From Amphibalanus amphitrite (lineage: Eukaryota; Arthropoda; Thecostraca; Balanomorpha; Balanidae), in assembly GCF_019059575.1 (NCBI RefSeq), contig NW_024881610.1, positions 744,001 to 808,000 of the forward strand: a stretch of DNA of 64,000 nucleotides. The letters are read 5' to 3'. The notes under the pieces were generated by a model. That model worked only from the letters and a program-made list of their open reading frames with translations, was not told the origin of the DNA and did no database searches. Shown here piece after piece: positions 37,768 to 47,439 of this stretch; the stretch's first letter is position 1, and every line of letters begins with the position of its first letter. The translations under genes were made by a program, and so were the position numbers.

Positions 37768-39894
37768 ACGGGTGTCTACTAATTAATGAGAAAAAGTTTA
37801 AAGGCTTATATCTCGGGTATTTTGTAACGTAGATAATCGAAAATTTGCATGCTTATGCATCCTCCTATTGGTTATCAAATACCTTCAGCGCAGCGCACTG
37901 AGCACACCATGTTTCACGTCACGCCGCACGCGCCACCCGACCCTCGTGGTCGAACGTCGCGGCACCTCCACGTCAAACGAGACCGATAATTCCCGCCTTC
38001 CCGTCTTCAGATGTCGGTCCAAAGCTACAGTCGCGGCTGGCGGACCCGTGGGGTCTAGCGCATGCATTTAATAGCGACACTGTTTACACCCAGAAAATGT
38101 GCCCGGGGACGACTGACCCCGTCTCGGGTGGCTCCCGGCCCGCTAGTACGGCAGTGGTGGCGCGGTATGGCGGCCACTGAGTGCGGCGTGTGTGCCGTTG
38201 GGTCTTCTGAAGTGAGGCTGGTAATGGTGGCGTAGCGGACCGGGGCGTCCCGTCAGGCGTCGTCATAACCCGGGACTTACTTGGAGGTGGCTCCATTTCC
38301 GGCTGTTGGACGCTGGTATCCTGGTACCCCTCGCCTCACCACAGAGTATCGTCCGTCCACGCCTCACCGCACAGCGTCGTCTCCTCTCGCCCCCACGCGG
38401 CGACTGACTGTCTGCGGCGCCGCGGTCAGCCCGCCTCCCCTGTTTGTCACCGTCTAGGGTGTTATCACTGCCGGCGGCCCGGCCGTGTGTACTTTACTGC
38501 CCCGTTCTCCTCTCCCGTCCCCTCCCCGCCCCAGCCTCCAACCCACGATGGCCGCTGCGCCGGTCTCCCGTCCGTTTCCCGCTGGCCAGAACCTCAGTTA
38601 TCTTTGTGCGATAACTAACCGGTCATGTCCCCAGGGCCCTGTTTCACCGGTGATAGCAGCACGCCGATTTTACGACTTGTCAAATTGGGTTTCCATGGAG
38701 ACATCAACAGGCCCATTGCTCCAACACTACCACAAGTGTGACGTCAGCTCGCGCAATTTGATAGCAGCGTGGTAGCAGCAGCCCGTGAAACACCGCCCTG
38801 GATACATTTCTTTCTTGACAAAGCCTCACAAGTATTCAATCGGCCACAGCTGCGACACGCAGGGTGGATTGTCTTCTCGATCTTTCATGGGTACGCCGAC
38901 CCCCTCCAACATTGCGATGGTTTTAATTGCATAATGGACGAAAACTAGGTCAAATCAGAGTGCATAGTTGCCATTTGGGTAGTATTCGTCTTTTTTACCT
39001 TGGTGCCCTAAAAGATAAGAAATCAACGCGTTTATTTGCCGTCCCCCGCACTATAGAACATCCTCCCAATGATAACTCATTTTGGACACATGACTGGCAG
39101 CACCTCCCCTTCCGGAGAGGCCGTTTAGCCGCATCAGTAAGCTGGAAACCGGTAAGGAGACGTGTCCACAGGTTGCAGTTGTATCCCCCCTCACTGGATC
39201 ATACAAACTGGCAATATATGACATATCTGTTCCTGGGTAAGTCAAACAGCTCTCGTCACCCATTATCATATCAATGCGTTCTCACCAGTTGACAGCTTGC
39301 CCCTGATTAGCCGACGCAAACGCTGTTATTCTCTGCGTTGCTGCGCTTGAGTGACCTCAGGTGCCTGTATGCACCTCCGGTACTCAATTGCACATTTTCT
39401 ACAGCAAAAAAAAAAAAAAAAAAAATACGACATAATAATGGCAAATATAGTGGCGTCACACCAGCAGGCACATTGACACCCCTCACCTTGCCCTTCGCAC
39501 CCCATCGAAGGGGACCTTGTTTCTGTGGCGAAACTCGCAGAGTTGCAGCCACTTCAAACCTTTTCCAGCATGCTGAACGTTTCCTCTTATCTCAAATATC
39601 ATAAGCATGCTATTGCCACTTGGCTAAAAACCTTTAACTTGCACTTGGAGAGCCATAAGTGCCATTTCCGTTGTAGAAAGGTAATTTTTCTTAAAATTGG
39701 CGAAGATTGCTTAGAACCGTTGTTTGCTTAACGTTCTTATGGCGACTGACCATGGTATTTAAAGTTTTCGTTTTGCGTGATTGACATTCGCAACAGACAT
39801 GTCTTTCAGCATGTGAGATATGCAGATTATGTATTACCTTTAAAGGTTCGTATTTACTACCTGAACTTTTTCTCATTAATTAGTAGACACCCGT
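37768..39894. mobile_element. TIR element with TA flanks, ~2.1 kb
   Basis: ACGGGTGTCTACTAATTAAT at the left end is mirrored at the right end (ATTAATTAGTAGACACCCGT). The inverted repeat extends about 30 bases, through GAGAAAAAGTT. Both sides are flanked by TA. TA duplications point to the Tc1/mariner group. The interior has a GC-rich part (about 38080-38560), a nested MITE (38634-38800) and a poly(A) tract near 39405, but no transposase frame, so it is non-autonomous or decayed. Confidence 0.6.
38634..38800. mobile_element. MITE related to the one at 25165
   Basis: The ends GGCCCTGTTTCACCGG and GTGAAACACCGCC are imperfect inverted repeats similar to those of the 163-bp element at 25165-25327. 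The length is also about the same. It is nested in the larger TIR element. Confidence 0.45.
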
Positions 39895-40480
39895 TACTAA
39901 GAGGCTGAATCGTTTTTAAACATTTTGTTTCGCTCCTCCTTCGAGCTGCCAGCAAACATTAACGACACAATTTGACGACTCTGTGGAAAAGCGTGACACC
40001 CACATCCCAAGCCCCTCATAGGAAAAACCCGTAGCTGTATGTACAGAATACAAACAGGGCTATTGGTGCATTCAACCCCAAAGCTGCTGCTGCCCCCCCC
40101 CCCCCCCCACAAGGCGTAATAGTGTCCCCTCATTGCTAATCCCTGTCGTGTGTGTCCTCCTCCGGAAAAAATTCCCAACTAAAGAAAAAACTTGGGAACC
40201 TACTGGGAAAAAGGCATGTAGTGGAAATCCCGACATATTTACGAGTATCGTATGTGTAAAAGCATATAAGAAATATCAGTGGTGGGTGAGTGAGATGGCA
40301 AAACAGACCAAAAAACGCAAAAACCGAGCTGTGACCATCCGGACAACTCAACACAGAGTATATAGACAGTGAACGTAACCACTTTGAACTCCGCGCCGCC
40401 GCCGCCGGCTCCCGACGAGCCGAGGCAATCCAGAGGAGCAACTGAGGATGGCTCCCGTTCAGTTGTTACGAGCGAGCGAG
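39895..40480. other. Unassigned sequence right of the TIR element
   Basis: A C-run lies at about 40095-40110 and a GCC-rich stretch at about 40395. No coding exon or known RNA was recognised. Confidence 0.3.
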
Positions 40481-41330
40481 CGCAGCGAGCGAAGTGAGTC
40501 TTTTCAATATAACGGAAAAATCTCAGTATGAGCGGCCCGGCCCGGCCCGGCCCGGCCTGTAACGCTTTTGAGAGGCTTATATCTCAGCAACCGCTGGACC
40601 GATTGGCCTGCGGTCTTTTTTGTTGGGTAGCCCCATCCCTTCTACCCCGTAATTGACTACTTTTGATACATCTCAGTGACCGTCGTGGCACGTGCCACGT
40701 GAAAAGTCAAGGGTGTTTAAGCTGTTTTGCAAAAGTAGTGATTTTGAGAGGCTCATATCTCAGCAGCCGTTTGGGCGATTGACTTGCGGTAATTTTTGTA
40801 GGGTAGCAGCATCCCTTCTACCCAAAATAGGATACTCTCGATGTATGTGGGTCACCCCCAGTGCACGTGCAAAATACAACAATAAGAGGTGCCAAATTTG
40901 TTCCAATTTCAGTAACTCGGTAATTACTGGGGCGATTTCGCTGAAACTTGGCATACAGGTAGGCACCCACCAGGCAATGCATTCCCATGTGTTGCGGTTA
41001 GGGTGCTACTGCACGTGCGCACGTGCAGGGGGCGCTCCCAGATCTCGAGAACGGCTGGGCCGATTGCGCTCAAATTTGGTACACGGTTGGGGACCAGTTA
41101 GTAGGGTGCCGTGCAAAAGTCATTTTGGACCCCGTTTGCACATGCGCACGTGCAGAATGCCGCTTCCAGATCTCAGGAACGGCTGGGCCGATTGCGTTCA
41201 AATTTGGCACACCGCTAGCGACCAGTTAGAAGGGTGCTTTGCACAAGCCCGTTGGAAGCACCCTCTCGCCCTTCCGCACGTGCAGGGCTCACTATCTCGC
41301 TCGCTCGTTCTTCGCCCAAAAGGCGTTTTA
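40481..41330. repeat. Degenerate tandem repeat with GGCCGATTG and CACGTGC motifs
   Basis: Five or so diverged units of about 120-150 bases repeat a sequence like ATCTCAG.AACGGCTGGGCC, then GATTGCGTTCAAATTTGG, then a stretch with TGCACGTGC or GCGCACGTGCAG. It begins and ends with GCGAGCGAGCG-type repeats. The 220-residue open frame at 40692-41354 runs through these units and has no recognisable domain. Confidence 0.6.
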
Positions 41331-41457
41331 CTGGTAATTATAAATAAAATATGAGCACGAGCTCCGAGTGTTGGCGAGGTCCTAATCGTCCGTCTCTTAT
41401 ACATCTATGTATGTACTGTACAGTGTACACCTTCTTTCCTGCAGTTTGAAGAAGTTG

Positions 41458-41565
41458 GAGTTCAGTTTGAAGAAAAGATGCATTTCAATTTGGAAAAGAT
41501 GTCATTCAATTTGGAAAAGATGTCATTCAATTTGGAAAAGATGTCATTCAATTTGAATTGATGCC
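41458..41565. repeat. 24-bp tandem repeat
   Basis: GATGTCATTCAATTTGGAAAA is repeated three or four times with a 24-base period, with diverged flanking units. The following TTTCAAATTGAAATGCATCC is partly its inverse, so the locus can form a hairpin. Confidence 0.75.
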
Positions 41566-42545
41566 TCTTTCAAATTGAAATGCATCCTTTCAAATTGAGC
41601 TCCAACCTTTTCTCCAACTCCAATTCAACTGAAGGAAAAAAGGTGTAGTTATGAACAACTTCGCATGAGTGGCATGCATTGTTGATGATGACTTGGCTTT
41701 GGATTCAAGGAAAGCTCGAGATACAAGGCCATGAAAAGTCTTGAAACTGTACAAAGCCGTCATGCTTGCAGTGCATCCACTAACCCTTTCTGCGCCTAGA
41801 GTTTGAGAGGATAACATCAAATTTAGGTTATTTCTGACTAGCCTAGCATGACCATTAGAAATCGTGTCAGCAAGTGTCAAACTCGTAAATTCTTACAGAT
41901 AAAGTTGAAATTTCACAGTTAGCATGACTGACCCTCAATTTAAGCTGGTTCGATTATTATCACAAACCTCAGTTTTAGGCCAGCTCAGGTCAAGTCAGTT
42001 CAGGTCGGGTGACTGCCGTATGACATCATTCATGAGTTCCAAAAATGTTACAGTTTCGCGACACTCTTCATGCCATGTGGAAGCTGCAGGGAGATCAAGC
42101 TTTCAGAAAGAAGTAACCTAGCTCGGGTCCTTACAGCTCGTCTGCATTAGAATTTTCATAACCGTGTAACTGTGTGCTAAGTGAGTGTTATGACGTCAAA
42201 AACGTACAACAGACTGCCTACTGCTAGCTAAAGTGCCTCAATTCGCTGGTTTTTCTGTAAAGTTCATAGTTCAATATAGGGCGAAACAACGAGGGAAACT
42301 AGGATCGCGCCCATCCTTTTCCTCAGCCATGTGCTCCAAATTGATGGGTCCCGAAAAGACAAAACATAAATTGAGCGGGTAATTGTATTTTGATTTCAGT
42401 GACAGGTTACACGTACCTATTGCATGCACTGGTGAACACATCATGAAAACAGCTGAAATGCTCATTTGAGGGCTCCTGCAGCAAACGTTTTTTTTTTTTT
42501 TTAACATTTGCACCGGTAGCGCAGAGTGGGGATGTGACTCACAAG
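41566..42545. other. Intergenic region downstream of gene I
   Basis: AT-rich DNA with a few AGGTCA-type hexamers near 41985-42010. No gene was recognised. Confidence 0.35.
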
Positions 42546-42551
42546 TTTATT
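42546..42551 (-). terminator. Polyadenylation signal of gene I
   Basis: TTTATT on the plus strand is AATAAA for gene I, 195 bases after its stop codon. Confidence 0.5.
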
Positions 42552-42745
42552 ACACTTTTATCTCATCTAAGTTGAGATACACATGAAACATATATTGCAT
42601 ACATGTTAGGACAACAACCTGCAACGAGGAATACGCAAACAGCATCTTCTAAACTCAGCAACCATGGCAAAACACGATATAATCTCACACACTATTGCAA
42701 AGACGTTTTACCGAAGAAGGCGCTCATTTTCCGTAATAAAGTCAA

Positions 42746-45369
42746 TTAACTTTCGATCTTCTTGTAGGGATACATGTGCTTGGGCAGCGGCATCATCCTC
42801 CCCTTCACATAGTGTCTGCAGGCAAGACTGGGACAGCAGAGGGGAAACGCCTTGTTCCGGTTGCCCCAGGCGTGGTGGCAGAAGTAGTTCTCTTGTCTCA
42901 TCATGTTGTAATCCACATTCTTCGTAACCATTGGGCATCTGTAACAGATAAGAACGTCTCGTGTGAGACATGCATGTGCTGGCACAGAAATATACATGCG
43001 CTCGTACAGAACGGCTACCTGATTCTCAAACATTATTTTGGTACTTGAAAAAGTTACACTATAAACTCATTCAGTAAAATGACGTTCAAATAATGCGCCA
43101 CAAAAACATTGTTGAAGTTTATAAGCATCACGTTTGAAAGAAAGCCAAGGGCAGTTAACTTACGAGTATCGTTCGACGTTGAGAACGCCATTGATGTTGA
43201 CGCAGGTGCTGAGCTTGCATCCCGAGTACTTGGATGACCAGAAGTCTCCCTCGTTGTAGTAATCCCCCGTTTGTGTGTCATGACACTGCGACATGTTGGT
43301 CGAGTACGCTGAAAGAGAGCATTTGGATCAGTTGTATTAGCATCATTACCATATTTTTATTTCTAATGTTTACGCTTAGTAGCCGATACAAACGAATCGG
43401 AGAAGGAAAAATCTTTAATTTGCTTACGAGCTGCAGTAGAACAGTCTATCGAGTAAATGTCTAGTGCATCACGAGTTGTAGGAGTTCCCTACAGCCGCGC
43501 ACACCTGCTGCGCATGTGTCGGTGCGCCATTGCTTATGTATACTCGTATGTCCGCGCACACACGCTGCGCATGTCTCACGTTACTAGATAGACCGTCTAG
43601 CGCATGCGCGTAGTTTTAGTATACCGTCTAACGTCCGTGTGTGCTGTACATTTGTAAAATCTGAAATTTTGTAAATACACACACTTTTCTACTCATCGGC
43701 AACAAGGCTTTGGAGGGAAACGGAAGACGAGGAAGCGAGGGCGACATGAAGAGCCCTGGTGGCTGACGAGTGCTCGGAAAGGAACACGTTTCCCGATCAC
43801 CACGATCGGATGACTGTAAACTGGGACGACCGTCTCTCCCCCGCAGTTTACACTGGTGACCCCGACGTGATACGAGCTACTCGCGCACCACGCCATGGAG
43901 TCGAGCGACGCCACCCGGCAGCACACCGCTCCTCCCGCAACCAACTTCGGCTCGCCTACACATCAACCGGATGCAGCAGACCGGTTAACAGCCCAGCTTA
44001 CTACCATCGCGGCTCTCATCGTGAAGATTCAAAACCTCGAGGCCAGCAACCGACGCCTGGAGGCCAGCAACCGACGCCTGCAAGACGCTCTGCGACGGGA
44101 TCGTGGCCGGAGCCATTCCCGCCGACGCCCAGCGCCTCGCCCATCACGGCTGCCGACACCAGCGTGCTCTCCGACGCCGACACACAAAGATGACGCCGTC
44201 TGCTGGTACCACCAGCGATTCGGCACCAGGGCACGCCGCTGCAAAGTGCCGTGCAGCTTCTTCCGCCGCGACCGGACTCATCAACGCGACCGTCAGACGC
44301 CTCTCCCGTCACGCCCTCCGACGCCGACGTACCCAGACAGCTCTGTCTGCTGGTACCACCAGCGTTTCGGCAACAAGGCCCGCCGCTGCGAACCTCCGTG
44401 CAGCCGGGCGAAAGCATCTGCCGCAACACTTCTCTTCGTGCGGAACACGAAGACTGCCAAGCAGCACCCGATCGACGCTGACGCCTCACTCAGCGCATCT
44501 CCTCGCGGCAACCTACCGAAGCAACCGACGCCGACGCCAGCTCTGCCCAACAAGCAGCCGGTAGCCGCCAGCGCGCCAACCAGCAACATCAACCACTGCG
44601 AGCCTGCGTCTCCGGAAGAGACGCCACACCAACCTGCGCAGCAGTCTCCTGCCTCTGCGACTCTGCCACCATCAGCTGCCCAGTCGGACGGCCTGGAGCT
44701 GATGCGGCCACAAGACACGCCGCCTGAAGAACGCCCATCTCCGAGGGCAGCAACACCAGAACCAGCTCCGCCGCGATCTATCCTGCGCTCGCGCCCCGAT
44801 CGCGAAGTACGACCTCCAGACCGATCTCGACGCGTCATGTTCGCGACCCGTCTAGGGAGGGGGTAGTGTAGGAGTTCCCTACAGCCGCGCACACCTGCTG
44901 CGCATGTGTCGGTGCGCCATTGCTTATGTATACTCGTATGTCCGCGCACACACGCTGCGCATGTCTCACGTTACTAGATAGACCGTCTAGCGCATGCGCG
45001 TAGTTTTAGTATACCGTCTAACGTCCGTGTGTGCTGTACATTTGTAAAATCTGAAATTTTGTAAATACACACACTTTTCTACTCATCGGCAACAAGGCTT
45101 TGGAGGGAAACGGAAGACGAGGAAGCGAGGGCGACATGAAGAGCCCTGGTGGCTGACGAGTGCTCGGAAAGGAACACGTTTCCCGATCACCACGATCGGA
45201 TGACTGTAAACTGGGACGACCGTCTCCCCCTAAGTTTACAGAGTTGTTCAAACTTACGTGCAGGCAGCCGAATATACAGTGCCCCTCTTTGCACTCGCTT
45301 CAAGTCCATCGGCTCATCGGCCATTGATGACTGAACTGCCACCATGGCAAAGAAAAGGTAGATCAACAT
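42746..45369 (-). CDS. SVWC (Vago-like) secreted cysteine-rich protein, copy I
   Basis: Minus-strand exons 45369-45258, 43308-43164 and 42938-42746 (TAA) encode 149 residues. The signal peptide (MLIYLFFAMVAVQSSMA) is followed by DEPMDLKRVQRGALYIRLPA. Exon 2 begins YSTNMSQCHDTQTGDYYNEGD (NMS sequon). Exon 3 is CPMVTKNVDYNMMRQENYFC and ends PYKKIES. All eight cysteines are present. Intron 1 (1,949 bases) holds a complete LTR retroelement, inserted only 17 bases from the exon 1 donor site. Exon phases still fit, so the gene is probably functional if the element is spliced out. It is the last gene of the cluster. Confidence 0.84.
43477..43852 (+). repeat. Left LTR (376 bp)
   Basis: It starts TGTAGGAG and ends GTTTACA. 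It contains the palindromic-looking GCGCATGTGTCGG and GCTGCGCATGTCTC pieces, and a possible AT-rich promoter region around GTTTTAGTATACCG. It matches 44867-45240 almost base for base. Confidence 0.88.
43854..43871 (+). promoter_or_regulatory. Primer-binding site for tRNA-Trp
   Basis: TGGTGACCCCGACGTGAT is the complement of the 3' end of eukaryotic tRNA-Trp (..ATCACGTCGGGGTCA plus CCA), as I recall it. It begins two bases after the left LTR, the standard position. Confidence 0.75.
43895..44866 (+). CDS. Gag-like protein of the LTR element with degenerate protease remnant
   Basis: A single open frame of 323 residues fills the internal region (ATG at 43895, TAG at 44864). Residues 45-63 hold a doubled LEASNRR motif in a probable coiled coil. 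CWYHQRFG occurs at 103-110 and again at 152-159, each followed by an ARRC..PC motif. This is the zinc-type motif found just before the protease in many arthropod Ty3/Gypsy polyproteins. The following LLFVRNTKTAKQHPIDAD resembles a retroviral-type protease start, but the catalytic DTG is replaced by DAD. The C-terminal VRPPDRSRR-like tail resembles the end of Gypsy polyproteins. I infer an internal deletion derivative lacking pol activity. Confidence 0.6.
   Translation: MESSDATRQHTAPPATNFGSPTHQPDAADRLTAQLTTIAALIVKIQNLEASNRRLEASNRRLQDALRRDRGRSHSRRRPAPRPSRLPTPACSPTPTHKDDAVCWYHQRFGTRARRCKVPCSFFRRDRTHQRDRQTPLPSRPPTPTYPDSSVCWYHQRFGNKARRCEPPCSRAKASAATLLFVRNTKTAKQHPIDADASLSASPRGNLPKQPTPTPALPNKQPVAASAPTSNINHCEPASPEETPHQPAQQSPASATLPPSAAQSDGLELMRPQDTPPEERPSPRAATPEPAPPRSILRSRPDREVRPPDRSRRVMFATRLGRG
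44867..45240 (+). repeat. Right LTR (374 bp)
   Basis: Near-identical copy of the left LTR. The main visible difference is CGTCTCCCCCTAAGTTTACA against CGTCTCTCCCCCGCAGTTTA in the last 25 bases. Confidence 0.88.
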
Positions 45370-45435
45370 TGTTTTTGCTTCACTGCGCGGCTCCGAAAAC
45401 GACGCTCGAATATGTTGACGGCTGTGAGAGAGCAG

Positions 45436-45488
45436 CTTTATATACCCGGGTGCCTTTTCTCCACCACCGATGTTGTTTGGGATTTACG
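45436..45488 (-). promoter_or_regulatory. Gene I promoter: TATA box and kappaB-like motif
   Basis: On the minus strand CGTAAATCCC (45488-45479; GGGATTTACG on plus) starts 44 bp before TATATAAAG (45444-45436), 67 bp before the ATG. Confidence 0.7.
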
Positions 45489-45489
45489 T

Positions 45490-46125
45490 GGATTGGGAGA
45501 GGATAATCGTTTGAGCTAAAGTCTGCCGAGATAAACATTTTTTGGTGGTAAATTGTGTCCAATATCGGCAGCACAATACAAACACCATTACTTGGGGTTG
45601 GTGCCGCAGCATTTGCCATTTGGGGAGAAAGTGTAATATCCTACGAAGGCATGGAACTCAACAGAAAACGAGCAAACTTTCCCAATCCCCGTGAGCGCCC
45701 CACTACGTGTGCCGTGTGGTAAGCCTTCCTCTGTGCAGCCCCTCTCATCACTCTTCTTCTCTGCCCCCGAAAGGGTGACGCGGGATCGCCGTACCTACCA
45801 ATGTATCTATAAAAAATCGCCGGTTGGCTTATCTAAACTAAATTGGGCGCTGCCATTACCCGCGCATGACTGGGATATTTTCCATAACGCGAGTACTACT
45901 GGCCTGGTCGTTAAAATTCAAACGGCGTCTGATAGCCGTGGAAAAACTGTTGATCGAAACCTAATTTCATTGACCTCAAGGTCACCGATAACGTAGCGTC
46001 ACAAGCCAGGTCAAAATAAAAATTATCGGCATTTTGGCTTGTTCACAATTTAGGCTCTTCCTTCCGGCTAACAAGTCCGATCAGGCTCATTTTTTGCTTA
46101 CGCACTCCTTGATATACGAGTATGC
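45490..46125. other. Intergenic region upstream of gene I
   Basis: No coding exon or repeat end was recognised. The right part (45960-46010) contains a few TGACCTCAAGGTCA-type hexamers. Confidence 0.35.
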
Positions 46126-46126
46126 C

Positions 46127-47122
46127 TTAGCCCTATTCCTGGCGGGGGGGGGGCCTCAGGAGCCCCCCCTGAGGTTTTTTGGTTATTTCTCCCAAACGCG
46201 TTGAGCTAGGAAGCTCACATTTTCTGACTTTTCCTAAAAGGCTTCTACGCAACATGTCTGAAAATTTTGAGTTGATCTGACCTCAGGTCAGGTCACCAGA
46301 GGCGGTTTGGTGACCCTACCTCAGAAAAGTTTGCAATCACGCCAGAGCTAGAGTTTTTGACCGATCAATTTCTTCTCTTCAGGGTTTAGTTAGGGTACCA
46401 GTATGTGCAATTTGTATATCTCGGAATTTTGATATCGGTGACCTAAGGTCAGGTCAATTTCGCGACCTCCCCATTATAAGTCAATGGGGGAAAAATCAAC
46501 TCCCTGTTTTTACCACTAAAACGGGTCGGAATGGCCCCATATACCATACATGACTTCATATACGATCAACCTTCACTACCTTGATGTCTGTTTTGCTGTT
46601 GGGCAGCTGTGAGGTCATGTGACGTCATCAAAGGTCACCAAAGGTTTTTGGCCAATAACTCCGTACAGGAACAAGATACAGACGCGTGGATGGTCTCATT
46701 GTGTTCAGCTCGTCAAGACGCATCGAATGATATACATGATGACCTCAAGGTCACGTGACCTGAGGTCAACCTTTGACCTTGACCTTTCGAGGTCAACATA
46801 TATATCATTCGATGCGGATTGACGAGAGGATCACGATGATGCCCTTAGTTTGTTCCTATCTTGACTAATTCGAAAGTTATTCGAGAAAAACTCTCTCCAT
46901 ATCTAGCGCCGCCATTTTCACTTTTTCGACCCCTGTGACGTCATCTTTGACCTGACCTGAAAATGACCTTAGTAAAAATTGTAGATCTTGGCCGTGCGTA
47001 TCCGATGCCGTTTACCGCTTGTCGCTATCTTGCTTCGTTCTCGAGATCTCAGGGGGGGGGGCCGAATCGGCCCCCCCCCGCCAGTTTCTTGTCCCGGCGG
47101 AGCCCGCCAGGAATAGGGTTAG
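46127..47122. mobile_element. TTAG-flanked AGGTCA-rich element, ~1 kb
   Basis: CCCTATTCCTGGCGGG at 46131 is matched by CCCGCCAGGAATAGGG ending at 47118, perfect 16-bp inverted repeats. Both are flanked by TTAG (46127-46130 and 47119-47122). Inside are G-runs near both ends, many AGGTCA/TGACCT hexamers and no transposase. It resembles the TTAA-flanked family, with TTAG instead of TTAA. Confidence 0.65.
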
Positions 47123-47134
47123 ATACGCTAAGGA

Positions 47135-47420
47135 ATAAGGATACCGTAAAACGGGGTGAAGCGAGACATTTTTCACTTTTAAACCTCTGTAATTCCATAT
47201 CTTTTGTAAGAATTTCTGTGCCTTTTGCTCCAAAGTTGAGTCGTGGTTTATACTAGAGATTTGTACTTATTAAAATAACCAAAAAGCATATTTAACCTTA
47301 TATTTTTCAAATATTCAGTGTCTCACTTCATCCCACGAGGTGGGGTGAAGTGAGACACTGACGTTTTCATTAAAAGTGTTGTTTTAGGCTGAAATGAGAC
47401 AGGGAACAACTTTTTAAAAA
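47135..47420. repeat. Repeat with GGGGTGAAGTGAGAC motifs
   Basis: ACGGGGTGAAGCGAGACA near 47150 recurs as GGTGGGGTGAAGTGAGACAC near 47340 and inverted as GTGTCTCACTTCATCCCAC near 47317. The last two form a strong hairpin. No gene. Confidence 0.5.
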
Positions 47421-47439
47421 AGATCACACTTTGATATAA

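Larger units (their letters stand above)
43473..45244. mobile_element. Complete non-autonomous LTR retrotransposon, intron 1 of gene I
   Basis: Two nearly identical long terminal repeats (43477-43852 and 44867-45240) flank about 1.0 kb. Each LTR starts TGTAGGAGTTCCCTACA and ends TTTACA. The insertion is flanked by GAGT (43473-43476 and 45241-45244), a 4-bp target duplication. A primer site TGGTGACCCCGACGTGAT (43854-43871) lies right after the left LTR, and a purine tract AGGGAGGGGG lies just before the right LTR. The visible LTR differences are close to the 3' end (a 2-base indel and a substitution), so the insertion is young. Ty3/Gypsy affiliation is inferred from the encoded protein. Reverse transcriptase, RNase H and integrase are absent. 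Confidence 0.88.

Noticed and set aside
40692-41354. 220-residue open frame on the plus strand
   Set aside because: It runs across degenerate repeat units and shows the repeat period in its sequence. No domain was recognised.
44016-44949. Minus-strand open frames of 157 and 218 residues over the retroelement
   Set aside because: Shadows of the gag-like plus-strand frame, which has the recognised motifs and fits the LTR boundaries.
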